Of a DNA stretch of 64,000 bases, positions 11,081 to 19,246 are shown piece by piece; the stretch's first letter is position 1, and each line of letters starts with the position of its first letter. This DNA comes from Mycolicibacterium neoaurum VKM Ac-1815D. Its GTDB lineage: Bacteria; Actinomycetota; Actinomycetes; Mycobacteriales; Mycobacteriaceae. The notes beneath the pieces are model-generated. The model was given only the letters and a program-made list of their open reading frames with translations, did no database searches and was not told the DNA's origin. The translations under genes were made by a program, and so were the position numbers. The stretch lies in assembly GCF_000317305.3 (NCBI RefSeq), contig NC_023036.2:1-64000 (forward strand), given 5' to 3'.

Positions 11081-11593
11081 GTGAAGCGTGGGTTCGTAGT
11101 GGCCGTCGGGGGCGCAGCGCTCGTCATCGCCGGTCTGTCCGGCTGTTCCTCGGACAACAAGTCATCAACTGAGTCGACCGCCTCGGAGACGAGCGCGGCG
11201 GCAAGCACATCGGCGGCGGCCACCAGCGCCCCGTCCGAATCGTCGGCGGCAGCCGAATCCGGTGCCACCAAGGTCACCATCGACGGCCAGGACCAGGCCG
11301 TACAGGGTTCGGTGGTCTGCGCGACCAGCGGTGGCAACGTGAACATCGCCATCGGGGAGGGCCTCACCGGTATCGCCGCGGTCGTCAGTGAGGACGGCAC
11401 CGGCGTCAGCTCGGTCGCGCTGGGCAACGTCAATGGTGTCACCCTCGGATTCACGCAGGGTGCCGGCGGTGAGGCCACGGCAACCAAGGCCGACAAGACC
11501 TACACCATCAGCGGCACCGCCACCGGAATCGACATGGCCAACCCCATGACCCCGGTCAGCAAGCCATTCGAGATCACGGTCACCTGCCCCTGA
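11081..11593 (+). CDS. lpqH: 19 kDa lipoprotein antigen LpqH
   Basis: This 170-residue protein is a close LpqH orthologue. The signal begins [11 protein letters not shown] and ends in a good lipobox, LSGC, with Cys22 as the acylated residue. A Ser/Thr/Ala-rich linker (residues about 25-60) follows, probably glycosylated as in M. tuberculosis. The folded domain then carries [17 protein letters not shown] and [15 protein letters not shown]. The GTG at 11081 is preceded by AAGGAG 8 bp upstream; a GTG three bases earlier is also possible. LpqH is an envelope lipoprotein and TLR2 ligand in pathogenic species. A strong terminator follows the gene. Confidence 0.95.
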   Translation: MKRGFVVAVGGAALVIAGLSGCSSDNKSSTESTASETSAAASTSAAATSAPSESSAAAESGATKVTIDGQDQAVQGSVVCATSGGNVNIAIGEGLTGIAAVVSEDGTGVSSVALGNVNGVTLGFTQGAGGEATATKADKTYTISGTATGIDMANPMTPVSKPFEITVTCP

Positions 11594-11611
11594 GCGGAAC
11601 CGGAATAGACG

Positions 11612-11648
11612 ACGGTGGCGTCCCGAAATGGGGCGCCACCGTTCTTTT
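11612..11648. terminator. Rho-independent terminator between lpqH and the convergent DUF732 gene
   Basis: A 12-13 bp stem (CGGTGGCGTCCC paired with GGGGCGCCACCG, one G-T wobble) encloses a GAAAT loop and is followed by TTCTTTT. It lies 18 bp after the lpqH stop. On the other strand it would also end transcripts of the facing gene, whose stop is at 11648. Confidence 0.85.
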
Positions 11649-11989
11649 CACTGCCCGGTGTAACCGGCCGCGGATTGGCGCAACTGCCAGATCTGCGCCG
11701 GGCACAATTCGTTGACGGCCTGGTTGATCAGGTAACCGGCCTGGTAGTAGTCGGTGGTGCGGAAATCGGCCTTGAGCTGGTTGACCAGTTCGGCATACGG
11801 CATCTTGGCGGCGACCCGGTCACAGACGGTGTTGCCGTAACCGATGGCGGCCTCGGCATTGGGGAAGTTGTAGCCCGGCCGGACATGCACGTTGACCAGA
11901 TAGGCCACCGTATCCGCCGAGGCCGGCGCCGCCGACAGAACACCGAGACCCATCGCTGCGGCCGCAGCGGTCGCCAGAATCGCCTTCAT
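11648..11989 (-). CDS. secreted DUF732-domain protein
   Basis: This 113-residue protein has a Sec signal peptide ending SAAPASA-D near residue 26. The mature domain is the short helical DUF732 type seen in many mycobacterial secreted proteins. Two Cys residues, in NTVCDR and ELCPAQ, probably form its disulfide. Its molecular role is unknown. It stands alone, converging on lpqH. Confidence 0.85.
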   Translation of the reverse strand: MKAILATAAAAAMGLGVLSAAPASADTVAYLVNVHVRPGYNFPNAEAAIGYGNTVCDRVAAKMPYAELVNQLKADFRTTDYYQAGYLINQAVNELCPAQIWQLRQSAAGYTGQ

Positions 11990-12060
11990 AGCCGCTGACT
12001 CTAATCGCGCTTAAAGAAGTTCGACAGAATTCCGTCCACACGTGCCCTCCGCGAGTAACG

Positions 12061-12098
12061 TCCCCCGCACATCGTTTTGTGGATGATGCGTCGGGGGA
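12061..12098 (+). promoter_or_regulatory. stem-loop just before the start of the PE-PPE-domain gene
   Basis: TCCCCCG (12061-12067) is perfectly complementary to CGGGGGA (12092-12098). The inner bases CATC and GATG can extend the stem past a bulge. The right arm holds the only purine-rich, Shine-Dalgarno-like run before the ATG at 12102, three bases away, so pairing could limit ribosome access. The structure is read from sequence only. Confidence 0.45.
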
Positions 12099-12101
12099 TG
12101 C

Positions 12102-13427
12102 ATGGGGAGAGTTTTTCGCACGCCACTGGCGTTGTTCACCGCAATCCTGATCTGGTCGTGGCTTGTCAGCGGCGTGATCACCGCGAGCGCATCGGTGCAG
12201 TACGCCATCGCGCCGAATGCCACGGTCATCGGCATCGGCGGCCGCGACGACCCCGCCGGGGCGCGCATCCCGGACAAGCTCCGCGGCAAGATCGGCCCGC
12301 CGGACCACACCTATATCCCCTCCTTCTACCCGGCGTCGTTGAACATGATCGACAGCGTGCGGGTCGGCATGCCGATCCTGCGGGACCATCTGGCCGCCAC
12401 GACCGGCCCGGTGATCCTTGTCGGATATTCGGAGGGAACGCTGCTCACCGAGCAGATCAAGCGCGACCTCGACGGTGCCGCGGTCGCACCGGCCCCCGGC
12501 GACCTCAGCTTTCTGGAGATCGCCGCCCCCTTCATCCCCAACGGCGGCATCCTGGCCCGTTTTCCCTTCCTCGGGATCCCCGGCATCATCCCGGCGATGG
12601 GAGTCGCGGCCCCCTCGGTGTACGGGACGACCTACGTGACCATGCAATACGACACATACGCCGACTTTCCCGCCTACTTCAACCCGCTCGCGCTGCTGAA
12701 CACCCTGCTGGCCGCGGCGTATGCCCACCCCGACCCGTTCTACGACCCGATCGATCTGGATTCAGCGGCGCTCCTGATCAAGGAGATCACCAAGCCGGGT
12801 GGTGTCGTGGACCGCTACGTCCTGGTGCCCAATGAGCACCTACCGCTGTTCGGACCCCTTCGCGACGTGGCGCGCTTCCTCGGGCAGTCTCCGCTCGCCG
12901 AACGGCTGATCGGTGCCGTCGAACCACTGCTCAGGGTGCTCGTCGATATGGCCTACACCGACCGTCAGAACCTCAATCCGCAAGTTCATCAACCTTTTTC
13001 GCTGATGACACCGATACCGAGGATGGTCGAGGCACTGCAGGCGATTCCCGATGCCGTTCGCGAGGGACTGGAGAACCTGACCGGGACACGGCCGCCGGCC
13101 GCCAACCGACCCGAGGTCGCGCCGTCACCGGCGCCCTCGGAGTCCCAGCCGACACCACCCGAGATTCCCACGATCGATTCCGACGTCGATGACCTCGGGG
13201 CTGCGCCGGAGAACGGCAGACGCACCGCGCCGCTGGACGATACCGACCACCGTGACGACATCGAGAGCGACGCCGAGAACGGCCTCGACGATCCGGTCGA
13301 GATCGACGACCGGAGCACCGTCGTCACGCCGCTTACCGAGCCCGAGCACGATGATGCGCGGGCCGCCGACGACGACGAACCCGCCACCGATCAGGACGAG
13401 CGCGACGCCGGAGCGGAGGCGGCCTGA
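12102..13427 (+). CDS. PE-PPE-domain protein (serine esterase-like), exported, with acidic C-terminal tail
   Basis: The 441-residue protein begins with a hydrophobic signal or anchor (residues about 8-31). A PE-PPE domain of alpha/beta-hydrolase fold follows; the nucleophile motif is GYSEG near residue 109. The domain runs to about residue 270. The last 110 residues are rich in Pro, Asp and Glu and look disordered. PE-PPE domains are esterase-like and usually occur in cell-envelope proteins of mycobacteria. There is no PE or PPE N-terminal domain here. It is alone between oppositely oriented genes; the 190 bp after it hold nothing recognisable. Confidence 0.8.
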   Translation: MGRVFRTPLALFTAILIWSWLVSGVITASASVQYAIAPNATVIGIGGRDDPAGARIPDKLRGKIGPPDHTYIPSFYPASLNMIDSVRVGMPILRDHLAATTGPVILVGYSEGTLLTEQIKRDLDGAAVAPAPGDLSFLEIAAPFIPNGGILARFPFLGIPGIIPAMGVAAPSVYGTTYVTMQYDTYADFPAYFNPLALLNTLLAAAYAHPDPFYDPIDLDSAALLIKEITKPGGVVDRYVLVPNEHLPLFGPLRDVARFLGQSPLAERLIGAVEPLLRVLVDMAYTDRQNLNPQVHQPFSLMTPIPRMVEALQAIPDAVREGLENLTGTRPPAANRPEVAPSPAPSESQPTPPEIPTIDSDVDDLGAAPENGRRTAPLDDTDHRDDIESDAENGLDDPVEIDDRSTVVTPLTEPEHDDARAADDDEPATDQDERDAGAEAA

Positions 13428-13616
13428 CGACGGTGCCGACGATTCAGTCTGGCCAGCAACACTCTTCGGTGCATCTCGAACGACAACGACAGCGGGTCAC
13501 TCAACCGGAGACGCTTTCGCCTGGTGTCACGCATGGTGAGGCCACTGTGACATATCTACGACTACCCACCGGAAAGTCCCGAACAAACTGCGCGTGAACA
13601 GCTTTGGACGATCCGA

Positions 13617-14780
13617 CTAACCGGGTTCGACCGCCGAGCTGGTGGGGTCGATGAGAATCTTGGCATGCGATTCCGGATCACCCAGTGCGCCGAAGGCCGC
13701 CTGGACCCCGTCGAGGCCGACGGTCCCGGTCACCAGCGCAGACGCATCGACCTTGCCCTCCGCCAGCAGGTTGAGGGTGTCGTGGAATTCCAGCGGTGTG
13801 TAGCCGAAGACGAAGCGCACATCGATCTCCTTGCCGATGGCCAGCGTCGGGCGAAAACGGTCCTCCCCCATGCACACACCGACGACGACCACGCGGGACT
13901 GCACCGGCGCGGCCGCCAGCACACCGTCGATCATTCCCGGCACACCCACGCACTCGAACACCACCGGCCGCTTCGGCCCGGCCGCGCCGAACGACTCCGC
14001 GAGCCGGTAGAGGTGTGACCAGCCCGGCACCTTGCGCAGCTTCTCCATCGAGCCGACACCCAGTTCGTACAGCTGCGGCGCCGCCGTGATCACGCCCTTC
14101 TGCCGGTCGAAACGTTCATACGGCGACTCGACGGCCGGGTCCACCACCACGTGGGCCCCGCATCTGGCGGCCAGGGCACGGCGGCCCGGGGAGAAGTCAC
14201 TGGCGATGATCGTGCCCACACCCTTGGCCTTCAGGTGACAGATCACGGCCAGGCCCACCGGGCCGCAGCCGATGACGACGGCGGTATCGCGGCGGCTGAT
14301 CTCGCTACGCCGCACGGCATGCAGTGCGACGGCCATCGGCTCGGTGAGGGCTGCTGTATCGACATCCAAACCGTTGGGCACCACGAACGTCATCGACGCC
14401 TCGGCGAGCACCTGTTCGGCATAGCCGCCGGGAGCCAGTGGAGACAGTCCCGTGAGATGCACCCCGCCCGCGGCGCGAATCAGAGGAAAAGACACGACCG
14501 TGGCGCCGGACTTGAATTCCTTGGCAACTCCGCGACCCTTTTCCACAATGGTCCCGCAGAATTCGTGCCCGAGCACGACCGGCGTGGAACTGTTCATGAA
14601 GTCCGGGTATCCGACGGCGGCCATGACCTCCGTCAGCTCATCGGCGTGATCCTTCGCATGGATGTCGGACCCGCAGATTCCGCATCGGCGCACGTCGAGC
14701 AGCAACTGACCGGCGGCGGGTCGTGGTGCCGGCATCTCGATCACCGACAATTCGCCGGCTTTACAACTGACAGCCCTCAT
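13617..14780 (-). CDS. zinc-binding alcohol dehydrogenase family protein
   Basis: This 387-residue medium-chain dehydrogenase starts with the GroES-like catalytic domain. CGICGSDIH near residue 35 provides the catalytic Cys, and GHEFCG near 73 the catalytic His and Glu. The NAD(P)-binding Rossmann motif is VIGCGPVGLAV near residue 167. The four-Cys structural zinc lobe, normally around residues 95-115, is absent: that stretch reads FPLIRAAGG. The enzyme probably oxidises an alcohol or reduces an aldehyde of unknown identity. It is divergent from the secreted hydrolase gene, with 91 bp between the starts. Confidence 0.82.
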   Translation of the reverse strand: MRAVSCKAGELSVIEMPAPRPAAGQLLLDVRRCGICGSDIHAKDHADELTEVMAAVGYPDFMNSSTPVVLGHEFCGTIVEKGRGVAKEFKSGATVVSFPLIRAAGGVHLTGLSPLAPGGYAEQVLAEASMTFVVPNGLDVDTAALTEPMAVALHAVRRSEISRRDTAVVIGCGPVGLAVICHLKAKGVGTIIASDFSPGRRALAARCGAHVVVDPAVESPYERFDRQKGVITAAPQLYELGVGSMEKLRKVPGWSHLYRLAESFGAAGPKRPVVFECVGVPGMIDGVLAAAPVQSRVVVVGVCMGEDRFRPTLAIGKEIDVRFVFGYTPLEFHDTLNLLAEGKVDASALVTGTVGLDGVQAAFGALGDPESHAKILIDPTSSAVEPG

Positions 14781-14871
14781 GGGGTGATTCCCTTCGTCGA
14801 TCCTCGAGTATGGCCGTTGCTCGAAACTGCTCCGTTAAGCTGTCGTCAGTGTCAATATTCGAGACGATTCG

Positions 14872-16620
14872 ATGAGCACAGGGTCAGGGGTCTTCATGGA
14901 GCGGCTTTCGGCGTGGGTCAGTGCCGGTTTGTTGTCGGCGGGGGTGTCCGCTGCGGTGCTGGCCGGCGCCGGTGCCGCAGTCGCCGACGATACGTCCGGC
15001 GGCGCGGGCCCCGGGTCGGCATCGAGTCCGGCCAACGACAATACGCCGCGGACAAAGACCGATACGACGTCGGAGTCGCCGGCCAAATCACCCTCGGACC
15101 GCCAGACCGATACCAACACTGACAGCAAGACCGACAGCTCGATATCGGGCGCCGAAACAGAGCACGAGACCGGTTCCGAGGTCGGCACCGAACCGGAGCT
15201 ACAGCCCAAACCCGAGCCCAAGCCCGAGCCGGAAGTCACCGCACCGACTCCTGAGCCGACACCGACCGACGGCGCCGGCGAGGCCGAGAGCGTCCTCGGG
15301 AAGAAGACCCGACCGGCCGCCGCGATACCGACCGTCACCGGTCCCGTCGTGGTGGGTGCCGAGAACAGCACCCCCGCCGAGGCCGAGAACGGGACCGGCA
15401 CCACCTCGACGACCGAGCCCTCCGCTCCGTTGGTGACCGAGGCCGAAGTGACGTCCGAACGCATCCTCGATCGCGACGCCACGACGGCACGGGTTTCCGA
15501 AGCCCCGGCCGTGTCCATGGCGGTCGTGGTCGAGCAGCCGCCCGCCGAACGCGCTTTCGCCCCCGCAGGGCCCAACCTGCTGCGCTGGCTGCAGGGCCTG
15601 ACCGAAAATCTCATCAAGGGCGTCGGGTCGCTGGTGTTCAACACCATCCAGGCGCTGGAGGCACTGCTGACCGGCCCACCCGCGGTTCCGGTCAACAGCC
15701 CGGTCACCGTGCGCACATCCACCATCCTGCTCGCCAATGGCCAACGCGTGCAGGCGAACTGGTACTTCCCGGACGTGCCCGAGGGTGCCCCACAGCCGGA
15801 CCGGTTGATCCTTTTGCAGCATGGCTTCTTCGCGCTGGCACCGATGTACAGCTACACCGCCGCGGAATTGGCGGTTCGCACCAACAGCATCGTCGTCACC
15901 CCCACGCTCTCGTCGAACTTCTTCGCCGACGACGACGCGTGGCTCAACGGCGCCGGCATGTGGAACAACATCGCCGAGCTGTTCGTCGGGGATCGGACCG
16001 CGCTCAAAGACAGCGCCCGCGACGCCGGTTACGTCGGCGTCCTGCCCCAGAAGTTCGGCCTGGCCGGGCATTCCGCGGGTGGTCAGCTGGTCGGCGCCGT
16101 CGCGGGGTATCTCGTCGACAAGGGCGCTGCCGATGATCTCGTCGGGGTGATCACCCTGGACGGTGTGCCCACCGGCTCGGTCATGCCGGACGCGTTGGCC
16201 AAGCTGCAGGCCTACGAGGACGCCACCGGACGCTACATCCCGGTCCGCGAGATCGGCGCTCCGCCCAACCTGTTCAACTTCATCAGCAATATCAACGAAT
16301 CGCTGAACGAGGCGCGGCCCGGTCGGTTCAACGGTGTCGTACTGGCGGGCGGGGTCCACATGGACTCGATGCGCGGCGGCAACCCGATCGTGCAGTTCCT
16401 CGCCTCGGTGCTGGCCGGATTCCCGCAGCCGCAGAACCCGCCGGCGGTCTGGCAGCTGAGCGCCGAGTGGTTCAACGACTGGTTCGACGGTGACACCGAC
16501 AACGGTGACGATCTGGTGCCCGGATCAACACTGCCGATCAGCACACCCGATGGCACCGCGTACGGAGTGGTGCTCGGACGGGCGGTCCCCGCCCCCGCCA
16601 CCGTCGCCGCCATCGTCTGA
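14872..16620 (+). CDS. secreted alpha/beta hydrolase with long disordered N-terminal region
   Basis: The protein is 582 residues from 14872, or 574 from the ATG at 14896, which begins MERLSAWVSAGLL and is a plausible signal-peptide start. The signal ends near AVADD. About 190 residues of Thr, Pro, Glu and Ser follow, including a Lys-Pro-Glu-Pro repeat near residue 105. The hydrolase domain starts near residue 235: LILLQHGFF gives the oxyanion region, GHSAGG near residue 400 the nucleophile, and GGVHMDS the probable catalytic His. It is likely a lipase or esterase of the cell surface. It ends 2 bp before the truncated phosphotransferase gene. Confidence 0.8.
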   Translation: MSTGSGVFMERLSAWVSAGLLSAGVSAAVLAGAGAAVADDTSGGAGPGSASSPANDNTPRTKTDTTSESPAKSPSDRQTDTNTDSKTDSSISGAETEHETGSEVGTEPELQPKPEPKPEPEVTAPTPEPTPTDGAGEAESVLGKKTRPAAAIPTVTGPVVVGAENSTPAEAENGTGTTSTTEPSAPLVTEAEVTSERILDRDATTARVSEAPAVSMAVVVEQPPAERAFAPAGPNLLRWLQGLTENLIKGVGSLVFNTIQALEALLTGPPAVPVNSPVTVRTSTILLANGQRVQANWYFPDVPEGAPQPDRLILLQHGFFALAPMYSYTAAELAVRTNSIVVTPTLSSNFFADDDAWLNGAGMWNNIAELFVGDRTALKDSARDAGYVGVLPQKFGLAGHSAGGQLVGAVAGYLVDKGAADDLVGVITLDGVPTGSVMPDALAKLQAYEDATGRYIPVREIGAPPNLFNFISNINESLNEARPGRFNGVVLAGGVHMDSMRGGNPIVQFLASVLAGFPQPQNPPAVWQLSAEWFNDWFDGDTDNGDDLVPGSTLPISTPDGTAYGVVLGRAVPAPATVAAIV

Positions 16621-16622
16621 GC

Positions 16623-16862
16623 GTGCACCCCGGTCAGCTGACGGTCTCGCCGCTCAGGGTCGGCAGGCTCGTCGCCGAGCAGTTCCCGCAATGGGCGGGT
16701 CTGCCCGTCGAGCCGGTTTCCGGTGCGGGCACCGTCAACGCGATCTTCCGGATCGGGCGACACGTCGTAGCCCGGTTCCCGTTGGAGCCCAACGATGACA
16801 TCGAGGCGGTGCGACACGATATTGAGCACGAAGCCGCGGCCGCACGAGAACTGAGCGGACGC
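16623..16862 (+). pseudogene. aminoglycoside phosphotransferase-family gene, 3' truncated
   Basis: About 80 codons remain from a GTG start: the N-terminal lobe of an APH-fold kinase, with GAGTVNAIFRIG near residue 33 and a VARFPLE strand. The reading stops looking like a phosphotransferase at ELSGRT. Transposase sequence takes over at about 16861 in another frame. The catalytic lobe (HGD, DWE motifs) is absent. The gene starts 2 bp after the hydrolase stop, so it was probably the second gene of that transcript before the island arrived. Confidence 0.75.
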
Positions 16863-17571
16863 ACACCGCGACGACCCGGAGTTCGGGTACCGCTACCTCG
16901 TGGAGGAGGCCCGAGAGGCCGGCGAATCGATGGCAGAGCGCACCGCCTGGCGAATCTGCTCGCAGAATCAGTTGTGGAGCGTGTTCGGAAAAAAGCGCGG
17001 CAAGAACGGCAAGGTAGGCCCGCCGGTGCACGATGATCTTGTCGAGCGCGACTTCACCGCCGATGGCCCAAACCAATTGTGGCTCAGCGATATCACCGAA
17101 CATCGCACCGATGAAGGCAAGCTCTATCTCTGTGCCATCAAGGACGTGTTCTCCAACCGTATCGTCGGGTACTCGATCGACTCCCGAATGAAGTCCCGGC
17201 TGGCCACCACAGCGCTCAGTAGCGCGGTGGCTCGCCGCGGTGATATCGCTGGCTGCATAGTCCACACCGATCGCGGATCTCAATTCAGGTCAAGGAGATT
17301 CGTCCATGCACTGAGCCGTTATGAAATGGTCGGATCGATGGGCCGCGTCGGTGCGGCTGGCGACAACGCAGCCATGGAGAGCTTCTTTGCTCTACTTCAG
17401 AAGAACGTGCTCGATCGCCACCGCTGGAGCACACGAGAAGAGCTGCGGATCGCGATCGTCACCTGGATCGAACGGACCTACCATCGTCGCCGGCGCCAAG
17501 CCGGCCTCGGTCGGTTGACCCCGATCGAATTCGAAGCGATTATGACCACACGGGCCAGTCAGGCCGCGTGA
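16861..17571 (+). pseudogene. IS3-family transposase OrfB, 5' truncated
   Basis: The frame begins AHRDDPEFGYRYL, which normally lies about 50 residues into OrfB, and has no start of its own; an internal ATG is at 16900. The integrase core is complete: WLSDITEH gives the first Asp, VHTDRGSQ the second and NAAMESFF the Glu of the DDE triad. HRRRRQAGLG and the LTPIEFE ending are typical of the family. Without its N-terminal DNA-binding part and without orfA it is unlikely to be active. Confidence 0.85.
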
Positions 17572-17578
17572 CCGAAAC

Positions 17579-17607
17579 TGTCTGTCACCTGATCGTGCAG
17601 CAGACCC
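17579..17607 (-). repeat. IS3-family right terminal inverted repeat (IRR)
   Basis: Read on the minus strand it starts GGGTCTGCTGCACGATCAGG and matches the left end at 26155 in 23 of the first 25 bases. It lies 8 bp after the orfB stop, as is usual in IS3 elements. Confidence 0.8.
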
Positions 17608-18659
17608 CTCCGATTGGTGATCGCGATTTCGTTACATGGTCCAACTGCGATTTCGTGATTTGCAACCCCGGTGATTGACCACCGATTTCAAAGTGACCCG
17701 CGATTAATGCGCTGGCGGCGAGGGCGGACCAGAACTCGAGAACTCGATGGGGTCTGCCATCCGATGCACCGCTAGTAGCGGCGTCGCAGATTAATATGAC
17801 AGGCTTCTACTCGACGCGCTCAACGTGGTAGGCCTCCGAACTACGTGCTGCGATTGTACTCCACCGCGCCACCGCCGCTGGCATCTGACGAGACAACTCC
17901 CCGGGCGCTGCCGATTGCGTGCGTGGAGTTCACGGCATGTACCGGCGACCACGTTGCGACGAGCCGTATTTGGCCAAGCGCAGGAGCTGTTCAGAGCATG
18001 TCAGCGACTGATATCGCCACTGTCACCAGGCGCAGGCTCGACATCGCCTGCTTCAACGTCAACCTGAAACTGCTTTCGACCCCAGCCATAGTCGACAACA
18101 AACTCGACTGTCTTGGCTCGCCCTAGCAACGTCGTTGCCGTCACCGTGCCAAGTGCCCCCCGGCGGCACCACTGGAACATCCATTCCCTCGATTCGACGG
18201 CACGCGCTCACTGCATCGCCTCGCCGGCATCCCATCGTGCTACCCCCAGTCCGATGTTTCACCCTGCTTATAAATACTGCCTTGTCCCGGAGCCACTTTC
18301 AAGAGGAATCTGGGCACAGGACTCTAGACCATTGCCGTATGTGCTTGTTAGAGAACGGATTCAAACCGACCACCAGTCAGTGGCGCCAATGACAATGAAC
18401 TAATTTGCCGCATGGCACGTACCGCCGAAATCTCAAGAGCTCGGCTGACCTGCAGAGGAACCCGCCCTCGCCCATCACCCACCCGTTCACCGGTGCCACC
18501 TTGGCGCTAGGCAGGCATCGATGCCGACAGCGGACACAACACAGCGAGCCATGGCCATGTCGGGCCCACAACACCACGCTTCCCGGGCATCACATCCATG
18601 CCACGCATACTTTATCGCGGGCAGGTCATTGGCGCACGACCAAGTGGCGAAGGTAAACA

Positions 18660-18699
18660 CAATATGAACATATTGTTAGAAGACAATACGTTCATACTG
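18660..18699. promoter_or_regulatory. inverted repeat, candidate operator upstream of the lasso cluster
   Basis: ATGAACATATTGT (18664-18676) pairs with ACAATACGTTCAT (18683-18695) across the 6-bp spacer TAGAAG, with one mismatch. The pairing can be extended outward with one further mismatch. It lies about 160 bp upstream of the -35 candidate. A dyad of this size suits a dimeric regulator such as the TetR protein encoded at the end of the cluster, but that pairing is an inference. Confidence 0.5.
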
Positions 18700-18860
18700 T
18701 CTACGCATTCTCGCGCATGGCGGAAGAACCCAGATGTACGCGACGGAGCGCCTGACGTGCACATACTGCGCACATCAGCCTCAACTAGTAGTGCTGAATG
18801 CCACCGAAACAACAGGTCTGGCGGCGACAATTTCGACTCACAGTGATTCTCATGTAGCTC

Positions 18861-18890
18861 TTGACATCGCGCATTCGAGGTGCCAACAAT
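18861..18890 (+). promoter_or_regulatory. candidate promoter of the lasso precursor gene
   Basis: TTGACA at 18861-18866 is a perfect -35 hexamer. AACAAT at 18885-18890 follows after 18 bp as a possible -10 box. The transcript would start roughly 35 bp before the precursor ATG. Confidence 0.5.
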
Positions 18891-18932
18891 TGGCGCGGGG
18901 AGGCGTGGACCGTACACGCAAAGGGGAAGAAC

Positions 18933-19085
18933 ATGGCAAATGTGAATGCAAAAGCATGGAGCAAGCCGGTTGTGACCGACCTCGGCTCGGTAAGTGAGCT
19001 GACCAAGGCCGGCGCGGGTAGTCGTCGCGACCGCACCCAGCGTGGCGGCGGCGTGATCGAGCCGCCCGGACCGCCGCGGCCGTAG
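18933..19085 (+). CDS. lasso peptide precursor (50 residues)
   Basis: The precursor matches the lasso leader rule YxxPxLxxxGxxxxxT in spacing: Trp9 for Tyr, Pro12, Val14 for Leu, Gly18 and Thr24. Thr24 would be the penultimate leader residue, so cleavage after Lys25 gives a 25-residue core starting Ala26. Asp33 is then core position 8 and the only acidic residue at positions 7-9, predicting an 8-residue ring closed between Ala1 and Asp8. The tail is Arg, Gly and Pro rich (ending EPPGPPRP). AAGGGGAAG lies 3 bp before the ATG. The cyclase, protease, RRE and exporter genes downstream support the call. Confidence 0.85.
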   Translation: MANVNAKAWSKPVVTDLGSVSELTKAGAGSRRDRTQRGGGVIEPPGPPRP

Positions 19086-19117
19086 GGTTCGGCACCGTAG
19101 GGGCGGTTTCTGAGGCT

Positions 19118-19135
19118 GACAACTGACGAGTTGTC
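19118..19135 (+). promoter_or_regulatory. small stem-loop between precursor and enzyme genes
   Basis: GACAAC and GTTGTC form a perfect 6-bp stem around TGACGA, 33 bp after the precursor stop. No T-run follows, so it is not a classical terminator. It could stabilise the precursor message or attenuate reading into the downstream genes; both are inferences. Confidence 0.35.
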
Positions 19136-19246
19136 CAGCAGGTGGAGCCGCAGTACTTCAGTAGTTCCATATGAGCTAGCTCGGACACGCACGAAACAAT
19201 CTGAAATCGCGGTCCACGCCGACCCTCCCATCAAGGAGAAACAACG

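Larger units (their letters stand above)
16861..17607 (+). mobile_element. IS3-family element, 3' portion (orfB C-terminal part plus right end)
   Basis: This is the right-hand part of an IS3-family element: most of orfB and its right inverted repeat. The left part is missing here, but a matching left part lies at 26155-26544 in the same orientation. The facing ends at 17607 and 26155 bracket the lasso-peptide island. The two parts hardly overlap in content and together lack only a short piece of orfB. Confidence 0.8.
17608..18932. other. 1.3-kb gene-poor stretch upstream of the lasso precursor
   Basis: No open frame here is convincing. The short frames have no recognisable motifs, poor codon use and no clear ribosome sites. 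The first 100 bases contain GCGATTTCGT twice (near 17622 and 17651) and CACCGATTTCAAAGTGACCC (near 17680). These resemble the termini of IS21-type elements, a weak call. The last 300 bases hold an inverted repeat (18660-18699) and a promoter candidate (18861-18890) for the precursor gene. Base composition is visibly less GC-rich than the flanking core genes. Confidence 0.5.

Noticed and set aside
17825..18846. Several open frames of 60-100 codons upstream of the lasso precursor
   Set aside because: They overlap each other on both strands and have no ribosome sites, motifs or consistent codon use.
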